Below are positions 34,272 to 42,755 of a DNA stretch of 43,969 nt, piece after piece. Made by a program: the position numbers and the translations under genes. This stretch comes from Chloroflexota bacterium (GTDB lineage: Bacteria; Chloroflexota; Dehalococcoidia; UBA2247; RBG-13-53-26), in assembly GCA_016876035.1 (NCBI GenBank), contig VGOE01000015.1, forward strand, positions 1-43,969, given 5' to 3'. Each line of letters starts with the position of its first letter. Position 1 is the first letter of the stretch. Under the pieces are notes generated by a model. That model had not been told where the DNA came from and ran no database searches. It saw only the letters and a list, made by a program, of their open reading frames with translations.

Positions 34272-35888
34272 ATGATGCGGCCCAGGCCACAAAAGAAAAG
34301 GGAGAAGATAGCGGTCAACAAGTGGGTGCTGGCATTGATCTTTGCCTTGCTGGTGGTATCTATCTGGCTGCTCAGTCCCAGTGGCAGCAGTGCCCTCGAC
34401 AGGAAGAAGGAGAACCTGGGACTGCGTCTGGGATTGGATCTTAAAGGCGGGACGTATATTGTTTATCAGGCTGAGTTTCCAGAGGGCACAGAAAACAAAG
34501 ACGAAGCGTTTGATGCGACCGTGGATTTGATTGAAAGGCGTATTGACGAATACGGGGTTTTTGAGCCAGTCATCCAGAAACAGGAAGGTTACCGCCTTGC
34601 AGTACAGTTGCCCGGCGTGACCGACATCGAAAAAGCCGAGGACTACATATTCAAACCGGGCTGGCTTGAGTTCAGACAGGTGGAGATGAAGGGCACCAGC
34701 ACGGTGTCTTTAGACGACTACATCAAAGACACCGAGCGTACTAGCTTCTTTGACACCAGTGACGCCACACTGCAGGATGCTAACCGCGTATTTGTTGGCA
34801 AGAACGGCGAGCCAATTGTATTCTTGAAGAAGGGTGCCCAGGGTCTGGAGTATGTGGACAAGAACGGCACCGCGGTAGATCCAGGGGAACTGGACAAGAC
34901 AGCGCTTTCCTGGATGCCGGCCGTCGGAACAGTCAAGGTCGACGATACCGATGTGGTCAAGGCCCTCAACGGCAACCAGCATCTGAAGAACGCTAGTCTG
35001 CAATTCGAATACGGCCAATTTGGTGATATTACTGGGTACGCGGTCGGAATTAAATGGAATGCGGAAGGCACAGACCTATTCGGCCAGATTACTAAACGCC
35101 TTCGCGATAGAGGGAGTTACGGTTCCGATCAGAGAGCGCTCGGCATCCTCCTGGACAATGTGCTCATTTCATCTCCTCAAGTATACCCCGCTGGTATGAC
35201 GGGAGACTACGGGGACGAAGCCAGCATCACCGGAAACTTCACCCACTCTGAGGCAAAGAAGCTGGCATCTAAGCTGAACTCAGCGTTCCCTGTGTCTCTC
35301 AAACTAAGCTATGGGCCTGAAGTCATATCTGCTACCCTGGGAAAGGATTTCATCGATCGGTCTGTCCTGGCTGGAGTAATCGGGCTGGCGGTGGTGGCGC
35401 TGTTCATGATTCTCTACTACAAGCTGGCCGGGGTCGTCGCCAGCCTGGCTTTGGTGATCTACACAATCCTGGTGTTGGCTATTTATAAGGCGGTAGGAGT
35501 GACTATGAGCCTGGCTGGGGTAGCTGGCTTCATTGTGTCGCTGGGCATGGCGATAGATGCTAACGTGCTCATCTTCGAGCGGTTGAAGGAGGAACTGCGT
35601 GCCGGACGCACCGTCAGGGCGGCCATTGACACCGGGTTCAACCGCGCTTGGCCAGCTATTCGGGATAGCAATGTGACCACCTTCATTGCCTGTGGCATTC
35701 TCTACTGGTTCGGCGGCAGCGTCGTGGCCAGTACTGCGGTGAGGGGATTCGCTACCACTCTGTTTTTTGGCGTGGCGGTCAGCCTGTTCACTGCCCTTGT
35801 CGTTACTCGAACCTTTCTGATCTTCTTCACCGGTCCAGGGGCAGAAAAGAAGCTAAGCCGGTTTGGAGTGGAAGCAAAAGATGTTTGA
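34272..35888 (+). CDS. secD: Protein translocase subunit SecD
   Basis: A 538-residue inner-membrane protein that, with SecF and the SecYEG channel, uses the proton gradient to drive late export. One N-terminal helix (about 16-36) is followed by the P1 periplasmic domain starting LGLRLGLDLKGGTYIVYQ. Five C-terminal helices follow, including LIDxx-like motifs VSLGMAIDANVLIFERLKEE, with the functional Asp in the fourth SecD helix, and GFNRAWPAIRDSNVTT. Start ATG 34272 follows TAGGAG by seven bases. The last eight bases overlap secF. Complete and typical in length for a Gram-positive-like or Chloroflexota SecD. Confidence 0.95.
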   Translation: MMRPRPQKKREKIAVNKWVLALIFALLVVSIWLLSPSGSSALDRKKENLGLRLGLDLKGGTYIVYQAEFPEGTENKDEAFDATVDLIERRIDEYGVFEPVIQKQEGYRLAVQLPGVTDIEKAEDYIFKPGWLEFRQVEMKGTSTVSLDDYIKDTERTSFFDTSDATLQDANRVFVGKNGEPIVFLKKGAQGLEYVDKNGTAVDPGELDKTALSWMPAVGTVKVDDTDVVKALNGNQHLKNASLQFEYGQFGDITGYAVGIKWNAEGTDLFGQITKRLRDRGSYGSDQRALGILLDNVLISSPQVYPAGMTGDYGDEASITGNFTHSEAKKLASKLNSAFPVSLKLSYGPEVISATLGKDFIDRSVLAGVIGLAVVALFMILYYKLAGVVASLALVIYTILVLAIYKAVGVTMSLAGVAGFIVSLGMAIDANVLIFERLKEELRAGRTVRAAIDTGFNRAWPAIRDSNVTTFIACGILYWFGGSVVASTAVRGFATTLFFGVAVSLFTALVVTRTFLIFFTGPGAEKKLSRFGVEAKDV

Positions 35889-37050
35889 CTTTGTAAGCAA
35901 GAGACACTGGTTTCTGCTGGCCTCGGCCATACTGGTTGTTATCGGCCTCATCTCGGTGCTGGTCCCCGGTGGGCTGAAGCTGGGGATGGACTTCAAGGGA
36001 GGCATGTCTGCCACTCTGGTACCACCGGTAACACTGGTGCCGAATGAGGGGGTAACCCTTAACGATGTGAAGGAGAAGCTAACCGATTTAGGATTTCCTC
36101 AAGTTGCCGAAGGGGTTCAGCAAGAAGCGGAAGGGCAGTTCTCTGTTCCCACGGTCAACCTGGACCCGGCCCTGAGCAAGGACGATCTGGATATGGTAAG
36201 GAATGGATTGGCGGAAATCGGACAGGTGAACTGGACACTGACCATTGGCCAGGTGAAAGACAAACTAATTGCCCTGGGGTTTAGTCGAACTGCGGATAAG
36301 GTTCAGCAGTTAGGAGCATCAGAAACAGACAGGGCATTCCTGATCCGTACCGCAAAGCTGGATGTGGCTGAGCAGCAGAAGCTAAAGGACGGACTAGAGG
36401 AAATTGGACAACTGAAAGAATTCATGTTTGTTGATGCCATAGTGGCCTCCAAGACAGCGCGTAATGCGGCTATTGCTGCCGGTGCGGCTATGGCTGCTAT
36501 GCTGGTCTACATGACCTGGGCCTTCCGCAGGATGCCCAGCCCAGTGCGCTATGGAACCTGCGCCATCGTAGCCCTGCTGTTTAACATTTTGATGGTCCTG
36601 GGGATTTTTTCCTTCCTGGGGAGAACTCTGGACTGGGAAATTGACCCCATGTTTATTACGGCCATGCTGGCGGTGATCGGCTATAGTATCAATGATACCA
36701 TTGTGGTGCTGGATCGCGTTCGGGAGAATGTGGTGAGGCTGGTCAGCCCTGATTTTGGCATCACTGTCAACCGTGCCATCACCGAGACCCTAACCCGTTC
36801 ATTGAATACTGCCATAACTACAGTCCTGGCGGTGCTGGCTGTTTATGCCTTCGTCGGCGGCCCTATTGAGCACTTTCTCATAGCGCTCTTGGTTGGCATC
36901 GTGGCTGGAACCTATAGCTCCATTTTCATCACCAGCGAGTTGCTGGTAGTCTGGGAGACAAGGAAGTGGCGAGGAGATGCTGGCAAATTGCCCGTGGCCG
37001 AAAAAACCGAGGTGGAGCGCCAGGGGACAGCAGACAAACCTATCCCTTAA
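35881..37050 (+). CDS. secF: Protein translocase subunit SecF with a duplicated periplasmic segment
   Basis: A 389-residue membrane protein, longer than the usual ~300. The first helix (about 11-29) and LKLGMDFKGGMSATL are typical. The P1 region then holds two homologous ~58-residue units: 59-115 (TLNDVKEKLTDLGFPQVAEG ... LAEIGQVNW) and 121-179 (TIGQVKDKLIALGFSRTADK ... LEEIGQLKE). The remaining five helices have the conserved AVIGYSINDTIVVLDRVREN and NRAITETLTRSLNTAITT. So the translocase core is normal but the periplasmic head is enlarged. It overlaps secD by eight bases. The ATG at 35881 is taken; the TTG at 35863 has no ribosome site. Confidence 0.93.
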   Translation: MFDFVSKRHWFLLASAILVVIGLISVLVPGGLKLGMDFKGGMSATLVPPVTLVPNEGVTLNDVKEKLTDLGFPQVAEGVQQEAEGQFSVPTVNLDPALSKDDLDMVRNGLAEIGQVNWTLTIGQVKDKLIALGFSRTADKVQQLGASETDRAFLIRTAKLDVAEQQKLKDGLEEIGQLKEFMFVDAIVASKTARNAAIAAGAAMAAMLVYMTWAFRRMPSPVRYGTCAIVALLFNILMVLGIFSFLGRTLDWEIDPMFITAMLAVIGYSINDTIVVLDRVRENVVRLVSPDFGITVNRAITETLTRSLNTAITTVLAVLAVYAFVGGPIEHFLIALLVGIVAGTYSSIFITSELLVVWETRKWRGDAGKLPVAEKTEVERQGTADKPIP

Positions 37051-37199
37051 CCACTCCCTCCAAACGAGTGTTTGGTTGCAGCAATTCCTTGTGACAGAAG
37101 TAAGCAGAGAGACTCCTCTTCTTCTCTACAGAAGGATCAGGGTGACAATAAATATAAGTGTGTCAAAGGCTGTCTGCGAATGATAATTTCAAAGTTGAG

Positions 37200-37272
37200 A
37201 TGTCATTCCCGCGCAGACGGGAATCCAGTCACTCCACCCCACCTGGATTCCGTATCAAGTACGGAATGACAT
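37200..37272. repeat. Long palindromic intergenic repeat
   Basis: ATGTCATTCC at one end pairs with GGAATGACAT at the other, and inner arms GGGAATCCAG / CTGGATTCC extend the stem. It is the common environmental-genome element of the form TGTCATTCCCGCGCAG...GGAATGACA. It may act as a bidirectional transcription end between secF and purL. The rest of 37051-37411 has no gene or clear promoter. Confidence 0.7.
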
Positions 37273-37411
37273 TTCGGGCAGCTTCTCTCGTTTCGCCGAT
37301 TTCGGCAAGAAAGCGCAAGAGGGATCGGTGTAAAGATTGTTGCAAGACAAGGATTTCTCTCACTCGTGAGCCTTCCGAGTGCATCATTCATGAATTCAAG
37401 AAGGAAACAGC

Positions 37412-39619
37412 ATGCCTTTCTCTAAAGAGGCCCTAGATGAAGTTGCTCTGAGCGAATCAGAGTATCAGATCATAGTCGACAGGCTGGGCAGGGAGCCCAG
37501 TGTGGTAGAACTCGGGATGTTTGGCTCCTTGTGGAGCGAACACTGTGGCTACAAGCATTCCAAGCTACTGCTAAAGCGATTTCCTGTCAGAGGCAGAAGT
37601 GTGTTGACCAAGGCCGGCGAAGAGAACGCCGGTGCCGTGGACATCGGCGATGGGCTATGCGTGGTGATGAAGATGGAGTCGCATAATCACCCCTCAGCCA
37701 TTGAGCCTTTCCAGGGAGCGGCTACTGGTGTGGGTGGAATCGTGAGGGATATCTTCACTATGGGGGCCAGGCCGATCGCTCTTCTCAACTCCTTGAGATT
37801 TGGGCCGCTACAGGAACCCCGTAATCGCTACCTTTTCGGTGGCGTGGTAGCCGGCATTGGTTCGTATGGCAACTGCCTGGGTATCCCTGATGTTGGCGGC
37901 GAGATATTCTTCTCCCCTTGCTACTCCAATAACCCCTTGGTCAATGCCATGTGCGTTGGAATTGCAGAGAGTGGGAAACTGGTCAAGTCCGTGGCCAAGG
38001 GGACTGGAAACATACTGCTGCTGGTGGGAGCAGACACCGGGCGGGACGGACTTCACGGCGCCTCCGGGCTGGCCTCGCGAACCTTCGAGGAGGAACGAGA
38101 GCTGCGCCCGACAGTCCAGGTTGGCAACCCTTTCCTGGAGAAGCTGCTTATCGAGGCCTGCGTGGAGCTGGCGGAAACCGACTGGATTGTGGGAATGCAG
38201 GACCTGGGAGCGGCAGGCCTCACTAGCTCCGTGGTGGAGAGTGCTGCCAAGGGTGGGAGTGGGGTAGACGTTGACGTTGGCAAGGTGCCCCGTCGTGAGC
38301 AGGGGATGACGCCTTATGAGGTCATGCTCTCCGAATCTCAGGAACGTATGCTGGTGGTGGTGAAGAAAGGCTACGAGGACAAGGTAAGGAAACATTTTCA
38401 ACGCTGGGAGCTAACTTCCGACATCATCGGTTACGTGACCGATGATGGCATAGCCAGGATCAGAGAGGGGGGTAGAATTGTCGCCGAGGCTCCAGTGAAG
38501 CTGTTGACTGATCCTCCCCTTTACCATATTTCCTGCCGAAAACCAGTGTGGTTGAAGCGACTTCAGGACTTCGACCTGAGCGTCATTCCCGATCTCTCTC
38601 CCCAGGAATGTCAACCGGCTCTCATTAGACTACTGGCATCTCCCAATATCGCCAGCAAGCACTGGGTCTACCGCCAATATGACCACCAGGTGCAGAATAA
38701 CACCGTGGTACTCCCTGGCAGTGACGCTGCCGTGCTGCGGGTGATGGGTACCAAGAAGGCCATCGCCCTGGCCAACGATGGAAATGGGCGATACTGCTAT
38801 CTCGATCCGTATCGCGGGGGAGCCATTGCTGTAGCCGAAGCGGCGCGCAACGTCGTCTGTGCGGGTAGCAAGCCCCTGGCTATGACCAACTGCCTGAACT
38901 TCGGCGATCCAGACAGAAGGGACGTTTACTACCAGCTTAAGGAGTGTATCAGGGGGATGGCTGCTGCCTGCCGCAAACTCGGCGTTCCGGTTATCAGTGG
39001 CAATGTCAGCCTTTATAATGAGACGAAGGGCCAAGCTGTTTATCCCACACCCGTGGTAGGAATGTTGGGACTGCTGCAGGACGCACGGAAACACTGCACC
39101 ACGAGCTTCAAAGACGAAGGTGACCTGGTATTCCTCCTGGGAAGCCAGGACGATAAAGGTCTTGCTGGAAGCGAGTACCTTGAAGCCATGCATGGGCTGG
39201 TGGTAGGAAGACCCTTCATCGACCTGGAACTGGAGAGTAGGGTGCAACGGTGCTGTCTCGCCTTAATCGGCCAGGGCGTAGTCAATTCTGCTCACGATTG
39301 TTCCGACGGTGGTTTGCTGGTAGCTTTAGCTGAGTGCTGCATTGCTGGTAACGTCGGTTTCAAAGGCGGCTGGGAAATCCAGGGCAGGAGAGACGCCGCT
39401 CTCTTTGGCGAGCTTCAGTCGAGGATCGTAGTGACAGTCCCGCCGGAAAAAGAGACGCAGTTGCAGCAGGACGCTACCCGCCACGGAGTGGCAATCAGGA
39501 AGTTGGGAACAGTAAAGGGCAAAAGGCTGATCGTCGAAGGACTGATTGATGCCGCAGTGAAGCAGATAGCAGCGCCGTGGCACAATGGACTGAACGATCT
39601 TCTGCTATCTGGCAGGTGA
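37412..39619 (+). CDS. purL: Phosphoribosylformylglycinamidine synthase subunit PurL
   Basis: A 735-residue enzyme of purine biosynthesis that makes FGAM from FGAR, ATP and ammonia delivered by the PurQ-PurS glutaminase complex. Motifs: SLWSEHCGYKHSK near 40, VMKMESHNHPSAIEPFQGAA (ATP/metal), GVGGIVRDIFTMGARPIAL, and the second-half motifs GDPDRRDVYYQLKE and AHDCSDGGLLVALAE. Length matches the small-type PurL. It starts at ATG after AAGAAGGAAA. purQ, purS and other purine genes are not adjacent, so the pathway is scattered. Confidence 0.96.
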   Translation: MPFSKEALDEVALSESEYQIIVDRLGREPSVVELGMFGSLWSEHCGYKHSKLLLKRFPVRGRSVLTKAGEENAGAVDIGDGLCVVMKMESHNHPSAIEPFQGAATGVGGIVRDIFTMGARPIALLNSLRFGPLQEPRNRYLFGGVVAGIGSYGNCLGIPDVGGEIFFSPCYSNNPLVNAMCVGIAESGKLVKSVAKGTGNILLLVGADTGRDGLHGASGLASRTFEEERELRPTVQVGNPFLEKLLIEACVELAETDWIVGMQDLGAAGLTSSVVESAAKGGSGVDVDVGKVPRREQGMTPYEVMLSESQERMLVVVKKGYEDKVRKHFQRWELTSDIIGYVTDDGIARIREGGRIVAEAPVKLLTDPPLYHISCRKPVWLKRLQDFDLSVIPDLSPQECQPALIRLLASPNIASKHWVYRQYDHQVQNNTVVLPGSDAAVLRVMGTKKAIALANDGNGRYCYLDPYRGGAIAVAEAARNVVCAGSKPLAMTNCLNFGDPDRRDVYYQLKECIRGMAAACRKLGVPVISGNVSLYNETKGQAVYPTPVVGMLGLLQDARKHCTTSFKDEGDLVFLLGSQDDKGLAGSEYLEAMHGLVVGRPFIDLELESRVQRCCLALIGQGVVNSAHDCSDGGLLVALAECCIAGNVGFKGGWEIQGRRDAALFGELQSRIVVTVPPEKETQLQQDATRHGVAIRKLGTVKGKRLIVEGLIDAAVKQIAAPWHNGLNDLLLSGR

Positions 39620-39738
39620 TACCCTGATTCGTAATCCTCAAATAGGCGATCAACTCTAGAGAACTCACCCACCCTGAGATGTCGTGATCAACCCTGTGCC
39701 CTTTTCCCTGCACTTGGACGCAGTGCGTCCAGCTTTCA

Positions 39739-39854
39739 TAGTGTTTCCACTCCAAACTATCAGCGTTGATCCCCACCACCCCCAAGACCTCCTTAATATA
39801 CTCAGCATACCCATAGCCTGAAAACTGTATAGTAATGTCCTGGACACCGCACAC
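39739..39854 (-). repeat. ~115-bp dispersed repeat, copy B (inverted relative to copy A)
   Basis: On the minus strand it begins with GTGTCCAGGACATT, then the CTATACAGTTTTCAGGCTAT block shared with copy A, and ends with TTTGGAGTGGAAACACTATG. It lies immediately upstream of the promoter of the nuclease-domain gene. The gap 39620-39861 otherwise holds no gene. Confidence 0.75.
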
Positions 39855-39861
39855 GATCGAT

Positions 39862-39890
39862 TTGACAGGGCAACCGTCCACGTCTAAAAT
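39862..39890 (+). promoter_or_regulatory. Promoter of the bifunctional-nuclease-domain gene
   Basis: A perfect TTGACA (39862-39867), a 17-base spacer and TAAAAT (39885-39890) lie 35 bases upstream of the start codon, eight bases after repeat copy B. Confidence 0.6.
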
Positions 39891-39925
39891 CAAGAATGTA
39901 GACCCCAAGAGCAGGAGGCGGGGAA

Positions 39926-40483
39926 ATGGTCGAGATGACTATTGATAGCATCAGAGTAAGTGTAATGAATTCCCAGCGGGTAGTGATGCTGAAGGAGCGC
40001 AATGCGGAGCGGTACCTGCCCATCTGGATTGGGCCGGCAGAGGCAGACGCCATAGCCATAAAGCTACAAGATGTTACCGTGCCCCGTCCCCTGACTCACG
40101 ACCTGCTGTGCACTATGATCGGTACTTTGGGAGCCAAGGTGAATTTCATTGTGGTCTGTGATCTTATGAATGACACCTTTTACGCCAGGATCAACATCGG
40201 CATCGATGGTGGAGACATAGATGTCGACTCCCGGCCCAGCGATGCCATCGCGCTCGCGGTGCGGGCAAAGGTTCCCATCTATGTTGAGGAAGCTGTCTTA
40301 GAAAAAGCAGGGATTATTTTCGATCAGGCAACGGGGAAGCTCATGCCTGGTACCAAGGCGGCCAGTGGCGGCGAAAAAGGGGAGGTAACGGAGGAGGAGT
40401 TGCGCAGGCTGTCTGCCTTTAAGGATTTCATTAACAGCCTTGATCTTCAGGATCTTGATAAAGGTAAGACTGAAGACGATTAG
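39926..40483 (+). CDS. Bifunctional nuclease-domain (BFN/DUF151) protein
   Basis: A 185-residue protein. Residues 1-140 form the BFN domain: SVMNSQRVVMLKERNAERYL, then PIWIGPAEADAIAIKLQ, VPRPLTHDLL, and SRPSDAIALAVRAKVPIYVE. Plant BFN proteins have nuclease activity and Thermotoga TM0160 is the structural model, but bacterial roles are unclear. The C-terminal ~40 residues (EVTEEELRRLSAFKDFINSL) are a helical tail of the UvrB/UvrC-motif-like kind, common in this family. GGAGGCGGGG precedes the ATG. It is followed after 15 bases by a zinc-ribbon gene and is probably co-transcribed with it. Confidence 0.85.
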   Translation: MVEMTIDSIRVSVMNSQRVVMLKERNAERYLPIWIGPAEADAIAIKLQDVTVPRPLTHDLLCTMIGTLGAKVNFIVVCDLMNDTFYARINIGIDGGDIDVDSRPSDAIALAVRAKVPIYVEEAVLEKAGIIFDQATGKLMPGTKAASGGEKGEVTEEELRRLSAFKDFINSLDLQDLDKGKTEDD

Positions 40484-40498
40484 GACCTGATTAAGACG

Positions 40499-40846
40499 AT
40501 GGACGACAAATTCATTAAGAAGTTGCTTTCCAATATGAAGTGTGGCGTGTGTGGTCAGCGCTACGAACCGTCTAATATCAATGTCTTGGGACACCGGGAG
40601 GATCTGTGGTTCCTCTCCGTCTTTTGCCCTTCTTGCAAAAGTCAGGGTTTGGTAGCAGCAGTGATCAAGGAAGGTAAGCTGCCGGAGGTAGTAACAGATC
40701 TCACTGAAGCTGAACAGAAACAGTTATCCAAAACTGTCAGCTCAGACGACATAATCGATATTCATGCCTTTTTGAAGGAATTTGACGGCGACTTCTCCTC
40801 CTTGTTCTCGGCAAAAAGAAAAGGGGAGGAAACCTCCCCTTCCTGA
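40499..40846 (+). CDS. Small zinc-ribbon protein, function unknown
   Basis: A 115-residue soluble protein. CGVCGQRYEP and CPSCKSQG give a C-x2-C...C-x2-C zinc ribbon (residues about 15-45). A strand GLVAAVIKEG and an acidic helical C-terminus (LTEAEQKQLSKTVSSDDIID, then HAFLKEFDGDFSSLF) follow. I do not recognise the family name; similar proteins follow DUF151 genes in Dehalococcoidia as far as I recall. The last codons lie inside the terminator hairpin of the convergent liv operon. Confidence 0.6.
   Translation: MDDKFIKKLLSNMKCGVCGQRYEPSNINVLGHREDLWFLSVFCPSCKSQGLVAAVIKEGKLPEVVTDLTEAEQKQLSKTVSSDDIIDIHAFLKEFDGDFSSLFSAKRKGEETSPS
40821..40841 (-). terminator. Rho-independent terminator of the liv operon
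   Basis: Perfect nine-base stem AAGGGGAGG / CCTCCCCTT with a three-base loop. On the minus strand the stem is followed by TTTTCTTTTT, the U-tract of an intrinsic terminator, 37 bases after the livF stop. On the plus strand no T-run follows, so it serves the leftward operon although it lies within the coding end of the rightward zinc-ribbon gene. Confidence 0.8.
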
Positions 40847-40877
40847 AACAGCCTAAGGACATCTGCTCTGGCTCGGT

Positions 40878-41678
40878 TTAGCCCATCCACCTCTTTCTTC
40901 GCTTGTAGTGCTTTATGTCGCGATAGCTCTTCGCTTCACCGACGGCACTGAGCCCCATGTAGAACTCCCTTACATCAGGGTTGTTAACTAGATTTTCTGC
41001 AGCGTCGCTCAGAACAATCCTGCCATTCTCCATTACATAGCCACGATGGGCAAGGCCGAGGGCAGCCCGAGCATTTTGTTCGACGAGGAGCAGGGAAACC
41101 TTCTCTTCTTCGTTGATTCGTTTCAATATCTGAAAGATTTCCTGTACCAAGAGGGGAGCAAGGCCCAGGGAAGCCTCATCCAAAAGCATGAGCGTTGGGT
41201 GAGACATTAGACCTCTTCCCACCACCAACATCTGCTGTTCTCCCCCCGAGAGATAGCCGCTTGTCTGGTTGCGGAGTTCCTTGAGCTTCGGGAAGTAATC
41301 ATAGACCATGTCTAGGTCTTTCCTTAACTTGGCCCCATCACCAGCAACGTGCCCCCCTGCCCTCAAGTTCTCCTCCACGGTCAGGTGTTCCAGTACTCTT
41401 CTACCCTCTAGGACCTGGATAATCCCTCTTCTAGCGATATCCTCTGGATTTCCGTTGTGTATCTTTTCACCCTTGTAGACAATGCTGCCTTCGGTCACTC
41501 TCCCTGCCTCAGCCCTAAGTAGGCCAGAGATGGCCTTGAGGGTTGTGCTCTTGCCGGCACCGTTGGCCCCCAGCAAAGCAACGATGCTCCCCTCTTCAAC
41601 GGTGAGGGTAACCCCTTTCAAGACCAGGATGATATCCATGTACTTCACTTCAACATTGTTCAGCTCCAGCAGTGCCAT
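40878..41678 (-). CDS. livF: Branched-chain amino acid-type ABC transporter ATPase LivF
   Basis: A 266-residue cytoplasmic ATPase. Walker A GANGAGKST, Q-loop IIQVLEGRRVLEHLTVEEN, signature LSGGEQQMLVVGRGLM, Walker B LMLLDEASLGLAP and switch LLVEQNARAAL are all present. Its Glu-Gly-Arg-Arg Q-loop variant is typical of LivF. It has a ~30-residue basic C-terminal tail (YRDIKHYKRRKRWMG) beyond the usual end, of unknown use. It works with LivG on LivH/LivM permeases for branched-chain amino acids, or for related carboxylates and amides in catabolic versions. Permease and binding-protein genes are not next to it in the window. Confidence 0.9.
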   Translation of the reverse strand: MALLELNNVEVKYMDIILVLKGVTLTVEEGSIVALLGANGAGKSTTLKAISGLLRAEAGRVTEGSIVYKGEKIHNGNPEDIARRGIIQVLEGRRVLEHLTVEENLRAGGHVAGDGAKLRKDLDMVYDYFPKLKELRNQTSGYLSGGEQQMLVVGRGLMSHPTLMLLDEASLGLAPLLVQEIFQILKRINEEEKVSLLLVEQNARAALGLAHRGYVMENGRIVLSDAAENLVNNPDVREFYMGLSAVGEAKSYRDIKHYKRRKRWMG

Positions 41679-41705
41679 AAGTCACCTCCACCCTGATCAA
41701 AAGTC

Positions 41706-42482
41706 TTATTGCTCGCCCAAGTAAGCCCTGATCACATCAGGATTGGTCTTTATCTCGTCGGGGGCACCCTCGGCAATTTTTCGCCCGAAGTCGAGGACAA
41801 CTATTCTGTCTGTTATGTCCATGACTACGCCCATGTCGTGTTCAATAAGAACGATGGTAATCCCTTTATCTTCCTGTATGTCCAGAATGAACCTGGCCAT
41901 GTCTTCCTTTTCCTCAGCGTTCATACCGGCCATAGGTTCATCCAGGAGCAGAAGTTTCGGCTCTTGAGCCAGCGCTCTGCCCAAGTCAATCCTCTTACGT
42001 AGACCATAAGGAAGCATGGCCACCACTGACTTCCTCCATCGCTCAACCTCCAGGAAGTCAATAATGTCCTCCACTGCCTTGCGGTGCTTTATTTCTTCCC
42101 TGTGTGGCCTTCCGAAGTAGAAGGCCCCTTCAAGCCAGCTGGACTTGAAACGGAAGTGTCTGGCTGCCATCAAATTGTCTACAACGGTTAGACTGGCATA
42201 AAGCTGGATATTCTGGAAAGTCCTGCTTATACCCAGCTGAGCAATCTTGTCCGGGCGCAACTTGGTAATCTGCTTCCCCTCGAAGTAGATTTCTCCTTGC
42301 TGAGCTCGGTAGAAACCATTGACGCAGTTCAGAGTGCAGGTCTTACCCGCCCCGTTAGGGCCGATGACGGCCAAGATCTCACCTTCCCTGACGTCGAAAC
42401 TCACATCGTCCAAGGCCTTGACTCCGCCAAAACTTAGGTGAAGACCTTGGAGACTGAGCTTAACATTGTTGCTGCCTGCCAT
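41706..42482 (-). CDS. livG: Branched-chain amino acid-type ABC transporter ATPase LivG
   Basis: A 258-residue ATPase. It has LSFGGVKALDDVSFDVREGE, Walker A GPNGAGKT, the LivG-specific RTFQNIQLYASLTVVDNL Q-loop, Walker B LLLLDEPMAGMN and the switch VLIEHDMGVVMDI. The Walker A reads GPNGAGKTC rather than GKTT. The signature is degenerate (MLPYGLRKRIDLGRAL in place of LSYGxQRxLE), which is common in LivG. ATG 42482 follows GGGAGG; the longer frame to 42527 includes that site. It is first of the livG-livF pair, 27 bases apart. Confidence 0.9.
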   Translation of the reverse strand: MAGSNNVKLSLQGLHLSFGGVKALDDVSFDVREGEILAVIGPNGAGKTCTLNCVNGFYRAQQGEIYFEGKQITKLRPDKIAQLGISRTFQNIQLYASLTVVDNLMAARHFRFKSSWLEGAFYFGRPHREEIKHRKAVEDIIDFLEVERWRKSVVAMLPYGLRKRIDLGRALAQEPKLLLLDEPMAGMNAEEKEDMARFILDIQEDKGITIVLIEHDMGVVMDITDRIVVLDFGRKIAEGAPDEIKTNPDVIRAYLGEQ

Positions 42483-42556
42483 ATTATCAACACCTCCCAA
42501 CACTACTATTGGGCCAGTAACCTTCACCCTCGAAAGTCAAATTTGCGTTAAAGTAT

Positions 42557-42585
42557 AGTATGGCCAATTCTGTCGATCATGTCAA
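42557..42585 (-). promoter_or_regulatory. Promoter of livGF
   Basis: On the minus strand TTGACA (42580-42585), 17 bases, then CATACT (42557-42562), with an overlapping TATACT just downstream. It lies about 75 bases before the livG start, showing that livGF is transcribed from its own start rather than from upstream permease genes. Confidence 0.5.
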
Positions 42586-42620
42586 CCCAGCGATGGGAGT
42601 CCACCGAGATTTGCGGGAGA

Positions 42621-42670
42621 AGATCCTTCGCTACGCCTTCGATTCGCTCAAGGCTTATGCTCAGAATGAC
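42621..42670. repeat. Short dispersed repeat (AGATCCTTCGCTACGC type), second copy
   Basis: The core AGATCCTTCGCTACGC matches 14700-14726, followed after an insertion of a second TTCG-ATTCGCTC unit by TCAGAATGAC. It is intergenic between livG and the DUF3467-like gene. Confidence 0.45.
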
Positions 42671-42755
42671 ACATCCATGTTGTTACCCTAATCCTTGCAT
42701 AAGAAAGGACCAGCGTCTCCAGTCATTTTGTGACGGGAATCATGGCACCTGAACC

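Noticed and set aside
39495-39908. 137-aa minus-strand open frame containing a QFSGYGY segment
   Set aside because: It spans the purL end and repeat copy B. The repeat has indels relative to copy A and an equally open alternative frame, so the peptide is not conserved.
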